DNA of 64,000 nucleotides from an uncultured Fulvivirga sp. (lineage in GTDB: Bacteria; Bacteroidota; Bacteroidia; Cytophagales; Cyclobacteriaceae), in the NCBI GenBank assembly GCA_947500555.1, contig CANMSE010000003.1:124001-188000 (forward strand), given 5' to 3'. Position numbers and translations under genes: made by a program. The notes below the pieces were generated by a model. The model was not told the DNA's origin. It saw only the letters and a list, made by a program, of their open reading frames with translations, and did no database searches. This document shows positions 63,308 through 64,000 of this stretch, in pieces (the stretch's first letter is position 1; each line of letters opens with the position of its first letter).

Positions 63308-64000
63308 TGAAGCTGCATGTCATCAATACAGGCTTTTTCAAGTTAGATGGTGGAGCTATGTTTGGTGTGGTTCCAAAGTCACTTTGGCAACGTACCAATC
63401 CAGCCGATGACAATAATTTGTGTACCTGGGCTATGCGCTGTCTGCTCATTGAAGATGGAAATCGACTGATATTAATTGACAATGGTATTGGTGATAAACA
63501 GGATGAAAATTTTCTAAGGCACTATTATTTGCATGGAGACGATAGTTTGTTGAAATCACTTAAGGGGGCTGGCTTTTCCGAAAATGATATTACAGATATG
63601 TTCCTTACTCACCTACATTTCGATCATTGTGGTGGAGGTGTGATAAATAGTAATGGTAAGGCAGAGCTTACTTTTAAGAATGCACAATACTGGTCGCATA
63701 GTGGTCATTGGAAATGGGCAACTGAGCCCAATCCCAGAGAAAAAGCCTCTTTTTTGAAGGAGAATATTTTGCCCATGCAGCAAAGTGGGCATCTCAATTT
63801 TGCAGATCAACAAAATGAGCCTTTCCCGCAGTTTGATATTGAAACAATGGATGGTCATACCGACAAACAGATGATCCCCAAAATCAAATATAAAGGCATG
63901 ACCATTGCCTTCATGGCGGATCTTTTACCTTCTACAGGTCATATTCCATTACCTTATGTGATGGGGTACGATACCCGACCCCTGCTCACAATGGATGAAA
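63307..64000 (+). CDS. metallo-beta-lactamase-fold hydrolase (3' end outside window)
   Basis: ATG 63307 overlaps the previous stop, and 231 codons are visible before the window edge. The zinc-binding signature THLHFDHCGG lies at about residues 101-110, and a further metal ligand at about 184 (MDGHTDKQM). The N-terminal MKLHVINTGFFKLDGGAMFG and WAMRCLLIEDGNRLILIDNG are like the YtnP/AHL-lactonase-type branch of the MBL superfamily. Substrate could be a lactone or other ester and cannot be settled here. Confidence 0.9.
   Translation, partial: MKLHVINTGFFKLDGGAMFGVVPKSLWQRTNPADDNNLCTWAMRCLLIEDGNRLILIDNGIGDKQDENFLRHYYLHGDDSLLKSLKGAGFSENDITDMFLTHLHFDHCGGGVINSNGKAELTFKNAQYWSHSGHWKWATEPNPREKASFLKENILPMQQSGHLNFADQQNEPFPQFDIETMDGHTDKQMIPKIKYKGMTIAFMADLLPSTGHIPLPYVMGYDTRPLLTMDE

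Overview
The window comes from an AT-rich, low-GC genome of the phylum Bacteroidota, most likely Cytophagales (a marine Fulvivirga/Marivirga/Reichenbachiella-type organism; the genus is inference). Evidence: a type IX secretion (T9SS) C-terminal sorting domain, a GLPGLI-family protein paired with a CarboxypepD_reg/TonB-type barrel, DUF2911, SprB-like repeats, Bacteroidota-style TAnnTTTG promoters with weak Shine-Dalgarno use, and giant secreted repeat proteins. Layout. 1-20 kb is mostly ordinary chromosome: the tail of an unknown gene; a PIG-L deacetylase with a Na+/solute symporter and a LacI-type regulator; a small unknown gene; three small membrane proteins ending in a DoxX-like one; a GLPGLI gene and outer-membrane barrel on the minus strand; DUF2911; a 3-methyladenine DNA glycosylase; a universal stress protein; an OmpA/PD40 protein; a TetR regulator; a minus-strand lipoprotein/TPR/glycosyltransferase group; a small Cys-rich secreted protein; and a bestrophin channel. 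20.3-53.5 kb is the striking part: about 33 kb of collinear plus-strand genes, nearly all overlapping or within 30 bp of each other (one 106-bp gap). In order they are a 2998-aa LamG/SprB/LRR surface protein, a Skp/OmpH-like chaperone, a lipoprotein, an 1880-aa Rhs-like protein, a 241-aa secreted protein, a 1563-aa Rhs-like protein, a 141-aa secreted protein, a 3614-aa Rhs protein carrying the RHS-associated core plus a 243-aa variable tail, and a small membrane protein placed like an immunity gene. I read this as one operon building a multi-component, surface-exposed or secreted Rhs assembly with its own periplasmic helpers. None of the giants shows a T9SS sorting domain. 53.5-54.25 kb is a scar region: a truncated copy of the 5' end of the next gene runs straight into the first of three short palindromic repeats, with another hairpin further on. 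A coiled-coil protein with a barrel-like C-terminus follows, then on the minus strand a 1479-aa beta-propeller/MBG protein with a T9SS sorting domain. The last 3 kb return to core functions: tRNA-Asp(GTC) with a good promoter and terminator, accA with a terminator, a small membrane-anchored protein, and a metallo-beta-lactamase-fold hydrolase cut by the window end. The most notable observations are the Rhs mega-operon with its Rhs polypeptide apparently divided over three genes, a LamG domain inserted inside the RHS core, exact-period (684 bp and 360 bp) internal repeats in the LRR gene, and the palindrome-bearing pseudogene scar.
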